This document shows positions 1-11,130 of a DNA stretch of 64,000 nt, one piece after another. The DNA lies in NCBI GenBank assembly GCA_963932465.1, contig OZ010792.1:16013701-16077700 (forward strand), in the 5' to 3' direction. Position 1 is the first letter of the stretch. Every line of letters begins with the position of its first letter. The notes beneath the pieces are model-generated. The model searched no databases and was not told the origin of the DNA. It saw only the letters and a list, made by a program, of their open reading frames with translations. The position numbers and the translations under genes were made by a program. Source of the DNA: Maratus speciosus. Lineage: Eukaryota; Arthropoda; Arachnida; Araneae; Salticidae.

Positions 1-738
1 TTTTCTGTTTGTAACCTATGTTACATAAATTTTAAATTTAAATATTGTCATTTTAATAAAATTTTTATTTTCATTATATGAAATTAAGTTAATTTAATGT
101 AAATAAATGTAAGATTTACATATTTTTATAAAACTATAGAAAATACATTTTTTTTTCTTTGTTAAATATAACTTCTGCTACCTGCAACTTCTGTTACTAC
201 GCATTTGTAACAGATGCAGATAAATTAACAAAAACCTAGTTTAAAGTTCATATGCATAATAAAAATTCATCAATGTGCTTCAGTAGTGTCATTGTTTTTA
301 GGTTAATGTAAATACACTTCTACCGTCTAATTTATGTTGCTCAATGTAACTGTTACAAAAATGTAACCCCTGTTATTATATAAAATTTGTGTTACTCGCA
401 CATTTTTTCTATATTTTTCTTGTTGTATATGAATAGCCTTCAAAAAATATTTCCAAAACATCAAAAGGCATTTGTTCTTTCACTATACTAAAACTATTTG
501 ACCACTTACAAATATATTTACAGCAGGGAGTTGAAAATTTTGGCTAGAATGTTGAATACAACTAACAGTGATTACATATTGTTATATAAATTAATCCCTA
601 TTATTGTTTTCTTTTGAATATAAAACTAAATATTGAAGTCGAGTACACTAACCATGATATAATATACTATAAATAATGTTTTGTTAGGGATAAAAATATT
701 GTAAATTGAGTAGATGTTGTCCAGTACAATATTCATCT
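1..738. other. AT-rich DNA, no gene seen
   Basis: I see no coding signal here. The first 420 bases carry several short direct and inverted runs around TGTTAC/GTAAC, possibly an old repeat edge. The only open frame (626-814, minus) has no recognisable motif and overlaps the next MITE. Confidence 0.5.
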
Positions 739-940
739 TCAACCCTTTCAGAGGCAAGGTACTTCCATTCATAAAATGCAGAAATGAATGAAAGACACCA
801 GAATTTACAAACAAATTTATTTCAAAATAAGCAAAAGTTTTTGTTCACGTACTTATTAAAAAGAAATTTTTCATTCCAATATTCTTGTGCCTATGTGGCA
901 TTTAGGAATTAAAATTAAGTTAGGTGTTAGGGCATTTTAA
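739..940. mobile_element. TTAA-type MITE, family A
   Basis: This is a degenerate copy of the most frequent repeat in the window. Its left end reads AACCCTTTCAGAGGC and its right side ends near a TTAA after GTTAGGGC. Internal landmarks shared with other copies are GACACCAGAATTTACAA and AAATTTATTT. Copies elsewhere end in TTAACCCTTTCAGGGGC or its complement, which resembles piggyBac-type CCC termini on a TTAA target. No coding capacity. Confidence 0.6.
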
Positions 941-958
941 GGTGGCTGTAGTTTTATC

Positions 959-1166
959 TTAACCCTAGATCTACCGGGAATTTTATTCAAGTTTTAATAA
1001 AACGTTCTACACCAGAATTTTTATTTAAAACTATTTAACTTATTTATTTACCTTATTTTTGTCTGGTTTATATACTTAGTTTATTTTAAAGAAATTTCTG
1101 GTTTGAATGAATATTTTGTATGTACCTGTCGGGTCCAATGGACCCGTCTGGTAGACGGAGGGTTAA
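959..1166. mobile_element. TTAA-type MITE with TTAACCC ends
   Basis: The segment starts TTAACCCTAGATCTACCGGG and ends CTGGTAGACGGAGGGTTAA, an imperfect terminal inverted repeat directly flanked by TTAA. A near-palindrome GGGTCCAATGGACCC lies just inside the right end. It sits about 20 bases from the previous MITE, so two TTAA elements landed almost side by side. Confidence 0.65.
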
Positions 1167-1342
1167 CTATGAATTTAGCTATGCTGGAAATGATTTTATA
1201 TAGGTTGTATACATATAAATACAGAAAAAATTATATTTGGTGAAAACTGAATACTTAAAATATATATATATTGGGAAAAGGACATAAAAACTTTTTTGAC
1301 CCGTTACTATCTGTTACGAATTCGTCTTTGAGTATCAAACTG

Positions 1343-1519
1343 CGGGGCTGCCACAAGCGACTATTTTTATATACTGTTCTTACCACTATTTTTCAAAAAT
1401 GCATTTTGTACAAAAGTACATTTCTCCTGCAAATGTTGTCAAAGCTAGTGCAAACGATTTTTATTTTGAAAAAGTGGTGCGAAGTAGAATTAAAAAATAG
1501 TCGCTTGAGGCAGCCCTTG
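1343..1519. mobile_element. hAT-like MITE
   Basis: Inverted ends match over about 30 bases: the left end has GGGCTGCCACAAGCGACTAT and the right end is its near-complement, finishing in GGCAGCCCTTG. A long open frame across it (1271-1585, plus) is an artefact of the two arms and has no protein similarity I recognise. Confidence 0.6.
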
Positions 1520-2200
1520 TACCACTCCCAGAAGATTGCGCATGTGTCAGCAATTCACACTATATTTGTCGTATTTACAGACTAGTAAATAATGACAATT
1601 GTAAAGAAGTAAAAATTACTTGTCTTGGGAATAAGAATGTAAAGGCATTTATTTGCTTGTTTTCTGAAAGTTTGTCCCAGAATGTGTGCCGCTCACGTCA
1701 AAAATCAATGGGCATAAATGCATAGGTAAGATATTTCGTAAAAGCTTTGCACAAAGTTTCAGTTACATAATGAAAAAAAAATAATTTCTTAAAATAGATT
1801 TAGACATTTAATTCTTTTATGTAGTTCGTATTGTGTTCAAAAGCAGAGTCTATGATATTTTTAACACTTGTTATATTTAAATTATGTTCTCCGATAAACT
1901 CTTGGAAATGAAGATTTAAAGAAAAAGGTATAGCCTAAGAAGTTTTAGCAATTAAAGGAAATGTACCAGCTCTTTATCATGATTAACAAAACAATTAAAT
2001 GATTTTACACAATACTCTTTCTGAAGGTATCGCAATAACAAACTAAAATGCAGATTTTTAGTTTATTGTCAAAACCTAGCATGCCTACAATGAAAACTGT
2101 AAACTTTTACGTATAATAAATATAAATAATTATCCTTCAATATGTGAACTCATGTTTGAACATATTTATAAGAAAAAGCTATCTAACAAATAGAAATTAT
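1520..2200. other. AT-rich DNA, no gene seen
   Basis: No repeats of note and no coding signal were found in this stretch. Confidence 0.45.
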
Positions 2201-2204
2201 CTGT

Positions 2205-2420
2205 TTACCTCCGGAGAATATGTTTTCGTTTCAAAGGCGGTATTTCTATACGAGTCTCCCGTTCGATATCCTACTTTAAAAGCTATAAGATGTAGTATTT
2301 ATTGTAGCTTTAGGCATAAAAATGATTTGATCAATTCCTGTCCCCTTTATATCTTTTATTTCAAAGTTATTTCTCAAAATAACAAAAGATATTGTTGTTC
2401 GGATTGAGTTTTAACCGATT
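2205..2420. repeat. dispersed repeat, copy 1
   Basis: This segment is similar in the same orientation to 4875-5085. Shared blocks include ATCTTTTATTTCAAAGTTAT, TATCCTACTTYAAAAG and ATAATATGTTTT. It lies directly upstream of the 230-bp tandem array, and a degenerate TGTATGTATGT run follows, so it may be the head of the same composite element. The open frame at 2144-2407 is not recognised. Confidence 0.55.
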
Positions 2421-2535
2421 TCAAAAGTGGAAGCATCTTTCTTCTTAACATTGCGTATGCGTGTACGCTTGTATGTATGTCCTCAGTTTTTTCTACAACT
2501 ACTATACAGATTTAAATGTAACTTTTACAGAATTC

Positions 2536-3215
2536 CTTGCACAATTCTACCCAATTCCTTGATTGGAAAACACATTTTATTCAGCTGGTAATTTTTTTTT
2601 TTTTTAATTTAGTCTTTGATATTTTTTCTTCACATATTTGGTTTGGTATGTTTAATGGTGTACCATAATTCCATCAGACGTTACAATACAATGTAAAAAC
2701 TCCTCTTCAGCTTGAAAATGCTGTAAAAGACATTTTGAAAAGCCTAGATGCTACTCTTTTTGATAAAATATAACTTTTACACAATTCCTTGATTGGAAAA
2801 CACATTTTAATCAGCTGGGAAATCTTTATTTTATTTCGTCTTTGATATTTCTTCTTCACATATTTGGCTTGTAGTTTTTGTTCAATGGTGCACCCTAATT
2901 TCACCAGACGTTACAATATAATGCAAAAACTCTTCTTCAGCTTGAAGATGTTCTAAAAGACATTTTGAAAAGTTTAGGCGCAACTCTTTTTAATAGAAAG
3001 TAACTTTTATACAATTCCTTGATTGGGAAACACATTTTATTCAGCAGGGAAATCTTTATTTTACTTAGTCTTTGATATTTCATCTTCACATAGTTGGCTT
3101 GGAGTGTTTAATGGTGTACCCTAATTTCACCAGACCTTACAATACAATTCAAAAACTCTTCTTGAGCTTGAAAATGCTATAAAAACATTCTGAAAAGAAT
3201 AGACGCTGTTCTTTT
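2536..3215. repeat. tandem array, ~230-bp unit, about three copies
   Basis: The landmark TTGATTGGAAAACACATTTT recurs at about 2559, 2789 and 3019 (one mismatch in the last), giving a period of 230 bases. Each unit also carries CTTTGATATTTCTTCTTCAC, ACCAGACGTTACAATA and CTCTTCTTCAGCTTGAA. It is preceded by a degenerate GTGTACGCTTGTATGTATGT microsatellite. Noncoding. Confidence 0.85.
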
Positions 3216-3950
3216 GGAGGACTACAACGAAACCAAAAAAGAGAGCAAGACAAAAAAATAACCTTAAAAAATCCTAAATCACCAGTATTGAAAGTTTCCG
3301 CATTTCAAAAGTTTATTTATCCTTTAGTGGATTTTTTTAATATTTAGAATGCGAACACTTTGAAGAGGTTGTGTAATGTATATATTTTTTAACACTGGTC
3401 GAGGATAAAAATTGAGATTCGTATTTAGCAGCCAACTTTTCTTTCCCTTTCAATCGTAGGCATAGTTTTTGCGAAATTTCGGCAGGTTTACTTCTTCAAG
3501 GTCAAGCAATATTATAACAATACTTTGCGCAGAAAAAATGGAATATACTCTGCTCATTCCCAATGATACCGATTAAAAAATATTGTTTTAACGGGCCGGG
3601 CGTTTCTATGGCGTTTTTCCGGGCGTTTTATCTTATCCTGACTTTCTTAGCAAATAGATAATCAGGGACCGATTACCATAGGTCAAAGTTCCACCAATAC
3701 ATTTTAATACTTATTTTCACGTTATTTAAATGCCTTATTCATGCAAAATTTCTTCCCTGAAGAAGGCAAAAATTTGTATCCCCTTTTTTACTTGTGGAAG
3801 TTTGCTCCGTTGTAATTAGGCCTGTAGATCACCATTTCTGACACTTCTACCACAGTTCTAAGAGTTTTTAGAACGGAATTCTAGTTTATAGTTCATAGAC
3901 CCTCGTATTGCCTTCGTAAAAAGATATACACATATATACGCTTTGTATTG
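3216..3950. other. no gene seen
   Basis: AT-rich sequence with a small GC-rich patch near 3593-3640 (two GGGCGTTT runs). Neither coding nor transposon structure could be identified. Confidence 0.4.
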
Positions 3951-3954
3951 ATAT

Positions 3955-4560
3955 AAAAGTACATTATTTCATGAGATAGAGCTATCGGGAAAATCGTGAA
4001 AATTGCAGCATAGCAGCGCCACCTATTGGTTGATACATACCAACGCATAATCAGCACCAATATTTATCAAGATGTACTTGAATCTGGAGTTTGACGAAAA
4101 TTCGCTCCTTAGTTCCTGAGAGAGAGAGAGATTACGAAAATCCCGAAAAATGCAGCATTGCGGAGCCACCTGTTGGGCGATTTACACCAAAATGTAAAAA
4201 GCACAAATTCATATCAAAGAGAATCTGAAGTTTGATGAAAATCCGTGTTTTAGTTATTTAGATAGGTCTATTGCGGAAATCGTGAAATATGCAGAATAGC
4301 AGCCCCATCTATTGTTCGATATGCTCCAAAAACTAATCTGCACCAGTTTACATCAAGGTCTAACTGAATCTAAAATTTTGTGAAATTCCGTGCATTAGTT
4401 CTTCAGATATAGCTCACACAAAGTTTTTGTCACATACAGACATACGACAGAATGGCAGACAGACTCACAGACAGACACTTTCTAAAAACCATGAAATCGT
4501 GTTCAGGACCTTCTAAAACCTATAAATCCATCGAAAACAGGAAGCTGTAACTTTTTACGA
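3955..4560 (-). repeat. composite repeat: tandem ~143-bp units plus GACA microsatellite and conserved head
   Basis: Reading the minus strand, a head resembling CGATGGATTTATAGGTTTT (4514-4545) is followed by a GTCTGTCTGT-like microsatellite (about 4433-4480) and then three tandem units with landmark GCAGCATAGCAGCGCCACC near 3998, 4144 and 4284. The same order of parts occurs on the plus strand at 51515-51960. A short (GA)n run lies inside at about 4118. Function unknown; no coding frame. Confidence 0.75.
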
Positions 4561-4874
4561 ATTGAACACGTTTTTCTTGTAAACATAAGAGAAAGTAAAA
4601 ATGCGAATGATACTAATAAAAAGAATGGGATAATCAGATAGTATTCACAATTTCAGTAAATTTATATAAAAATTACGAGATTTGTTAACATAAAATTGCA
4701 CACATAATTTTTCTAAGAATAAAATTGCAGCTCCCCCTCTCCTCCTCCCCGAACGAAAGTAATGTATATTTAAAATTTTATTACTATATATTCATAATAA
4801 TTTCTCTGCGTGTAATTTTATTTGTGGATAAAATTCTAAATACGAATTATTACGAATAAAATTGTATATCGTCT
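4561..4874. other. no gene seen
   Basis: AT-rich with a pyrimidine-rich patch (CTCCCCCTCTCCTCCTCCCC near 4731). No coding signal. Confidence 0.4.
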
Positions 4875-5085
4875 CTACAGGATAATATGTTTTTATTTCA
4901 AACAAAATGTTTATAAACGACACCCGAATGCTATATCCTACTTCAAAAGATATTTCACGCTATATATATTGTACCCTCAAGCAAAGAATAATTTTGATGA
5001 ATTCAGAATTCCGTTATATCTTTTATTTCAAAGTTATTTTCCAAAATATGGAGCAATGGTGAAATTTGAATGAACGCTTCCGTTA
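4875..5085. repeat. dispersed repeat, copy 2
   Basis: Direct-orientation relative of 2205-2420; see shared blocks there. No tandem array follows this copy. Confidence 0.5.
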
Positions 5086-5676
5086 TTTTGAAACATAACA
5101 TTTTTATTAATTCACATACATTATCAATATTGTTGTTCTTAGTTACGACATTGCGAGCATTAATTTTAGGTATAATTAATAACCATGAAATTGAATAATA
5201 ATAATAATAATAAGGCTAATAATAAAATCAAAATTTAAGAAAAATCACTAGATAGACATCGCGTCTTTAGTTGATTTAATTAACGATTTTTTTATTACAA
5301 GCAATGTTTATTAAAATAAATTTCCGAATTATTAAATCTTACCACTATATTTTAAAAGTAAATATTTTAGTATATTTCTCTTCCACTGGTTGTCAAAGTC
5401 TAAGTGAAAAAAGTAACGCCATTTTCTTTAAAAAAAAAGTGGTGCCGTGCAAATAAATTTGGTTAACTTGCTATGTCGCAAAAATCGCGGGAGCAGTACG
5501 CGGAGGGCTGAGTATGAATACGTATATGATATTTGGAAGGATTTCTTAGAAATGTAATTTTACCACACCACACAATTTGCCCACTTCTGCGGTCACGAAT
5601 GGACATAGGATAATAAAGCGATTTTCTGGATAACTACACTTATGAAACTTTTCTTGTAGCAAGACACAACTACCTA
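5086..5676. other. no gene seen
   Basis: AT-rich with a short (ATA)n run near 5197-5214. No recognisable element. Confidence 0.4.
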
Positions 5677-6470
5677 TTTGCCCCTTTGATGAGCGTCTTT
5701 TACAGAATTCTTAATAGTAGGAGAGCTGTTGAACATTTTTGAGTAGGTATTTGAGGCACCCTGAAAATTTGTGCAACACTTCTTTTGTAATGCCTGAATA
5801 CAAAATCGAATGTCTGGCTGAAGGATCGTGGCCCAAAATTTGTGCCAGACACGTGTCAAGTGGCATTTGGCACTTGACACGTGTCTGGCACAGTTTTTGT
5901 GCCGACTAAAGTGTCTGTCATTTTCAAAATATTTTTTTCTAAGCATAAATATTATTCTGACTCAATCTCAGCGTGCCTCAAATACCTTTTTGGGGTAGTT
6001 AAAAAATGGCACTTGACACGTGTCTGGCACAGTTTTTGTGCCGACTAAAGTGTCTGTCGTTTTCAAAATATTTTTTTCTAAGTAGAAATATTATTCTGTC
6101 TCAAACTCAGCGTGCTTCAAATACCTTTTTTGGGGGGTAGTCAAAAAATGGCACTTGACACGTGTCTGGCACAGTTTTTGGGCCACGATCCTTCAGACAG
6201 ACATTCGATTTTGTATTCAGCCATTACAGAAGAAGTGTTGCACAAATTTTCAGGGTGCCTCAAATACCTTCCCTAAAATGTTTAACAGCTCTTGGACTAT
6301 AATCTTTTATCACCGGATTTTCAAAACAAAAACTTTTGCCTAATTGAAAATAGAAAATGCTCGAATTACATAAGGCAAAATTTAAACTAAAAATTTACTG
6401 GTGAGAATAATCACAGATTCTTAGAACCTTACGCGGCACGTATACCGGTCGCTTGTCCTCATGGGGTTAG
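5677..6470. mobile_element. TTAA-type MITE, family R, split by a foldback element
   Basis: The outer parts match the uninterrupted copy at 26446-26654 and the copy at 22289-22550. The left part carries GAGCGTCTTTTACAGAATTC and the right part carries ATAATCACAGATTC and ACGCGGCACGTATACCGG before a degraded GGGGTTAG end. The middle (about 5716-6300) is absent from the other copies and is therefore a later insertion. The terminal TTAA is worn at both ends. Confidence 0.7.
5716..6300. mobile_element. foldback element nested in a TTAA MITE
   Basis: Inverted arms of about 150-170 bases run from 5716-5870 and 6150-6300 and share GAGCTGTT, GTATTTGAGGCACCCTGAAA and CAAAATCGAATGTCTG. The block CACTTGACACGTGTCTGGCA occurs at 5871, about 6009 and about 6151, so the centre contains tandem copies of a roughly 140-bp unit. 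Open frames at 5674-5946 (minus) and 6155-6343 (plus) are mirror readings of the arms, not genes. Confidence 0.75.
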
Positions 6471-7011
6471 TGGAATAAAATGAAAAATGAATTTTTGCGA
6501 GTTATACCGCTTTTCCTTGCGGGTGAGGTATGCATATAAATAAAACAAGTTTTATTCTAGCTAATCAGGTTGTTTGATAACCCTGAACTAAAACATAATT
6601 AGTCTATTAGATTCATACAAAATTTTATAGTGTTTAATTTATTTTTGAGATGGAATGCATAACTATATGAATCAGTAATATATACTCCTCAACAAGACAG
6701 CTAATTTTACAATAATTGTCTCGTTCCACGATTGTGTTCATTTTATTGTAAATGGTACTACTTCTCCCAAGGATTGAAACCATCAAGCAAGACTTTAACT
6801 GGACCGTTTTTTATGTACCAGTATTTACAAAGAATTAATTTCGTCGTAAGTGTCTACAAAATTTCATCGGAAAAAGCTTTTGGCGTACATTTCTGCAAAA
6901 TCAGCAAGATAAAGCTAAAATTGGGATCATTTTTTGTAAAAAGTGAATTTAAGAAAACGCACTATGTAAGAGCGTAAGTAAGTAATTATACCGTTTAACA
7001 AATTTCAGAAT
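6471..7011. other. no gene seen
   Basis: No repeat structure and no recognised protein. The frame at 6732-6977 (plus) shows no motif or family I can name. Confidence 0.4.
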
Positions 7012-7645
7012 TAATGAAAAACTTCACTTTATTTGAGGAATTATCTCTTTCATTTCAATATTTTTTTTAATTCAGAAGTTTTAATAAATTATAGTGTGCA
7101 ATATTAAAAAATGTAATACATCACACAAAAGAAAAATTAAGTACTATAATAAATACTTTCAACTTATTATATTTAGATTATGCTTGAAAATAAACTCTTA
7201 CTCCTTATGAATAAATAATTACATTTCCAATTAGTTGAAACAAAACTGTAGCAGCATATAGTTACATTGCACTTTACGTGAAAATAATAGTAGCATTATT
7301 GAGTTAATTACGTGAAAGGAATAATTGACAAACTTATTACGATTTGTCACCTTAAATTAGAGAGTAGGCATCCATTGTCTAGTGAGTTCAGAAAGAGTAA
7401 TACTTATGTGTAGATAATTATTCGAATAGGATAAAAATTCGAAATATTCTCTCGCTACTGATAACGAGGGTTTAAGAAGATCAATCAAGTGGAATCTTCA
7501 TGTTTCTCTTTTTTCAAATTAAGATATCATCTTTTACAACGTTTATTGCTTTTCAAAATATAGATTGGTAATTAGCATTGTAATTTTTATTAGTTTCAGT
7601 GCACTTTTTTGTATATATATATTGTTCTCAGAATAACTCTATCCA
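7012..7645. repeat. direct duplication, copy 1
   Basis: Closely similar to 9896-10500 in the same orientation, sharing long blocks such as TTACATTTCCAATTAGTTGA and CTTATGTGTAGATAATTATT. Homology ends where a TTAA-ended element begins at 7650. No coding frame is conserved. Confidence 0.85.
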
Positions 7646-7649
7646 ACCC

Positions 7650-8488
7650 TTAATCCATTTATGCCTAGCGTCCCATTTTTGGGACATTTCAAATTTTAAT
7701 ATTTTTTATAATTTTCTTCTTCTTTAGAACATGAAAATTGTATGAGGTAATTATCTATAAATGTCTTTATCTATTACCGAGAGATGACAGCATAAGATTG
7801 ATATTTATTTGCTGAAATGAAGGCTTTTTTCGGTGTTTATAGATTTTTCATTTTTCAAGATAGCGAAATATAGAAAGTAAGTTTATCTGTATTTTTTGTA
7901 TGAAGGGTCCAAATAAATAAGTCATAATCATGGATAAAGTAGATCTAAGTCTTAATCATAGGCTTCTTTGAAATACGTATATTTTTAAATTTCGAATTAT
8001 ATATTCAAGCGTATTTTTTATGCATGTTTGTAACTTCCAAAATATAGAGCGCTAGGCGTAAATGGGTACATATTTCTATTAGTCATTTAGGGGAAATTCA
8101 TTGATGTAAAGTCCTTTTCAAGATGATTTTTAAATAATTTTTTTAGCCTCAAATACGGTTATTCTTAATTTATTATTATTAATACTTATAATGTTATTAG
8201 TCCCTGTAAAGGAATAACTATATATTTTAATAGCTCATAAAAATACTAATTATAGTATACAATAATCAATTTAAAAGCTTAATTTGCATAAATTTAGACG
8301 AAACATATAATTATGCACTTTTCCTCATATGGATATTCCGTATTTAGTACATTTACATTTTATCAGAAACATAAAAAAAATATTTTAGCAGAATTCTTTT
8401 TGGTGTTTTTCCAGTTTATTTTCCAAAATTTTAAAGTGATTTTACAGACAAATTTGAGAAAAGGAAAATTCAGGCATAAATGGATTAA
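7650..8488. mobile_element. TTAA-ended element, perfect 20-bp ends, with an internal third end
   Basis: The left end around TTAATCCATTTATGCC and the right end GGCATAAATGGATTAA are perfect complements over 20 bases including the TTAA. A third, inverted copy of the terminal motif (CGCTAGGCGTAAATGGG, about 8049-8065) suggests either a 420-bp element beside a half copy or a nested event. A small CCCATTTTTGGGA hairpin lies just inside the left end. No transposase frame. Confidence 0.65.
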
Positions 8489-9002
8489 GGGACCAAAAGG
8501 TTGCTAAGATTAAATATTAGTATGTAACTGTTTATAGTTTTAGTTTGTTTAGACGTAAAATAAACAAAAATCGTAAGAAAAATACATAAAAATGTGCAGT
8601 TTTTTTTTTTTTTTGGAAGTTTATTGGAAATATTTTTTCCAATGGACTATAAAGGTAACACTAATTATAGTTAGGCTTATTATGGAATACCTTTCATTTA
8701 TAGGTTTATTATAACAAAATGTTAACAAAAATAATACAAACACAGGGTAACATTTACTAGTATCCGTCAGGCCGAAATGTCGGAGCATGGAGGCGCGTAA
8801 ACTTAAAAGATATTATTTAAAAAAATGTTATATTTTCTAGATTGCTGTTTAATAGTATAAAAGTAAGTTTGAAATAACAATCGTCGATACCTCATTTTAA
8901 AGTGTTTAACTCAGTCGTCAGTTGCCTCGGGTAATGCACAAATTCTAATCTGTCAGCAAGTGCTTCCATACTTCTAATTTGGGTAAAGCCCGTCCTAAAA
9001 AG
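8489..9002. other. no gene seen
   Basis: AT-rich; contains a T18 run near 8600. No recognised element. Confidence 0.4.
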
Positions 9003-9471
9003 TGTGACAAAATATATAAAAATGTTTAAAAAAATTAAAAACACTAGATGTTAAAATGATAAAAAGCTACTGCAAGCGCTTTCGGCTAACCTTAAGCCTT
9101 TGCCAAGGAGAAGAGAATTGACTAATAAAAACACTCGACGCTCGATGTTCACTGCTACACATTGACCGGACACTCTCTTCAGGAAGCCCGCAGGTGGTCA
9201 TATTCATTAAACTAAAAGAGGGGAAAGGTAGAGAAAGCTCAATCCTCCGAGAGATCGAACTCTCCAGTAATATGAAGTAAATTAAACCAGATACGCAGAA
9301 TTTGGTACTGCTATTTTAACAGTGAACATCGAGCGTCGAGTGTTTTTATCAGTCAATTCTTTTCTCCTTGACAAAGGCTTAAGGTTAGCCGAAAGTGCTT
9401 GGAGTAGCTTTCTATCATTTTAACATCTAGTGTTTTTAATTTTAAAAAACATTTGTATATATTTTGTCACA
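9003..9471. mobile_element. foldback element, ~150-bp arms
   Basis: Arms 9003-9150 and 9323-9471 are near-perfect complements, from TGTGACAAAATATATA at the outer edge through GCTTAAGGTTAGCCGAAA to CACTCGACGCTCGATGTTCA near the loop. The loop of about 170 bases is unrelated and noncoding. Superfamily unknown. Confidence 0.8.
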
Positions 9472-9895
9472 TCTATGTAGTAATGTGTTTAAATGAAGCA
9501 TTTTAAATGTTTCCATGTGTTTATATAATAAACAAAGGTGAATCTGGCGTTCAAGATTGGACTATTTTATTAAGTCAATTTATTAAAATAATACAAAATT
9601 ATAAAATAAACATACAATACAAAGTCATGTACTAATTATGATATTTTGCGGAACAATTTCTTTTGGTTGTGAAGCAAAGATGGATATTGGACATAGTACA
9701 TATATTATGCGTCCTATTTTCCATCGGTCCTATTTCTAAACGTTGCCGGATTACGTAATTACGTTCGGCATACGTTCTATTTTGGCATTCTGTATAAAAA
9801 AAGCACATAAGGTTATTATTAAATGCGACAATCACCAATTTTAAATTGGGGGAAAATATTTCCCTTAGTCGAGAAAAGGTTAACATATTTTAGAC

Positions 9896-10500
9896 TTTAT
9901 GAAAAACTCCACTTTATTTCAGGAAATACCTTCTTAATTTATAAGTTTTATTAAATTATAGAATGCAATATAAAACAATTCAATACACCACCCAAAAGAA
10001 AAATAAACTACTAAAAATAAATACTTCAACTTATTCTATTTAGATTGTCCTTCAAAATAAGCGCTTATTCCTTATGAATAAACAATTACATTTCCAATTA
10101 GTTGAAACAAAACTGTAGCAACATATAGTTACAATGCACTTTACGTAAAAATAATAATAACATTATTGAGTTAATTACGTGAAAGGAATAACTGACAAAC
10201 ATATTACGAACTGTCACCTTAAATTAGAGAGTAGACAATGTCTAGTGAGTTCAGAAAGAGTAATACTTATGTGTAGATAATTATTCGAATAGGATAAAAA
10301 TTCGAAATATTCTCTCGATACTGATAACGAGGGTTTAAGAAGATCACCCAAGTACAATCTTCATGTTTATCTTCTTTCAAATTAAGATCTGAGCTTTTAC
10401 AATGTTAACTATTTTTCAAAATATAGACTGATAATTAGCAATGCAATTTTTATTAATTTCAGTGCATTTTTTGTATATACATATTATTTTGAGAATAACT
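9896..10500. repeat. direct duplication, copy 2
   Basis: Second copy of 7012-7645, about 2.88 kb downstream. Small indels separate them (for example GTAGGCATCCATTGTC versus GTAGACAATGTC). The ends lack TG...CA, so they do not look like an LTR pair. Confidence 0.85.
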
Positions 10501-11130
10501 CGATGAAATGGATTCTCCGAATCCAATTAGCATAAAATTTGAATGGAAAATGAAAAAATGCTTATTTGTCAGGCTGCAGTACAATAACTTCGGGTATAGT
10601 CGTAGCATGTAAATAGTCAAATAAAACTATGTTTACTATTTTTAAAGCTTTAATCTTACACCTTTTAGCAATTATAAATAGCATATGGTAATTTCAAGAT
10701 AATACCAGGTTCAGCAAATATTTTAAAAAATCATCTCGACCAGTCACATTTTATCGCCGATATGCTGCCACACTCTTATAAAAGCACAATAATTAGATCA
10801 ACACAGTTACAAAGCATTCATATTTTTTTATATTATTATTTTCGCATACACGATTTTATTTTATTTAATAGATTACGTAATCATTCAGGTGAAAAGCAAA
10901 ACTATCTAAACGAAAATAATGGTATTAAAAGATCTGGCGATTTCGACACTCTACATCAAAACCATGTAAATTTCAAAACGTAATTTTCATGTAACTTTCA
11001 TTTTAAACAAGATGTCTTACTTATAATAAGAAATTTATGAAATTAATATTGTAGTTTAATATTGTAGTAATATTCGAGTTTGGTAACGTTGGGCAGAGAT
11101 TATGTAAAATTACCAGCTGTGCATATTAGT
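10501..11130. other. no gene seen
   Basis: AT-rich. The frame at 10762-10983 (plus) carries no recognisable domain. Confidence 0.4.

Noticed and set aside
1271..1585. 104-codon plus-strand frame
   Set aside because: It spans a hAT-like MITE; its middle is the two arms of the inverted repeat and no domain is visible.
2205..6340. CRISPR-like spacing of repeats
   Set aside because: Units are contiguous tandem repeats of 140-230 bases with no short repeat/spacer pattern, and the DNA is eukaryotic.
7012..10500. LTR retrotransposon flanked by 0.6-kb direct repeats
   Set aside because: No TG/CA ends, primer site or retroelement protein between them; the intervening DNA is MITEs and foldbacks.
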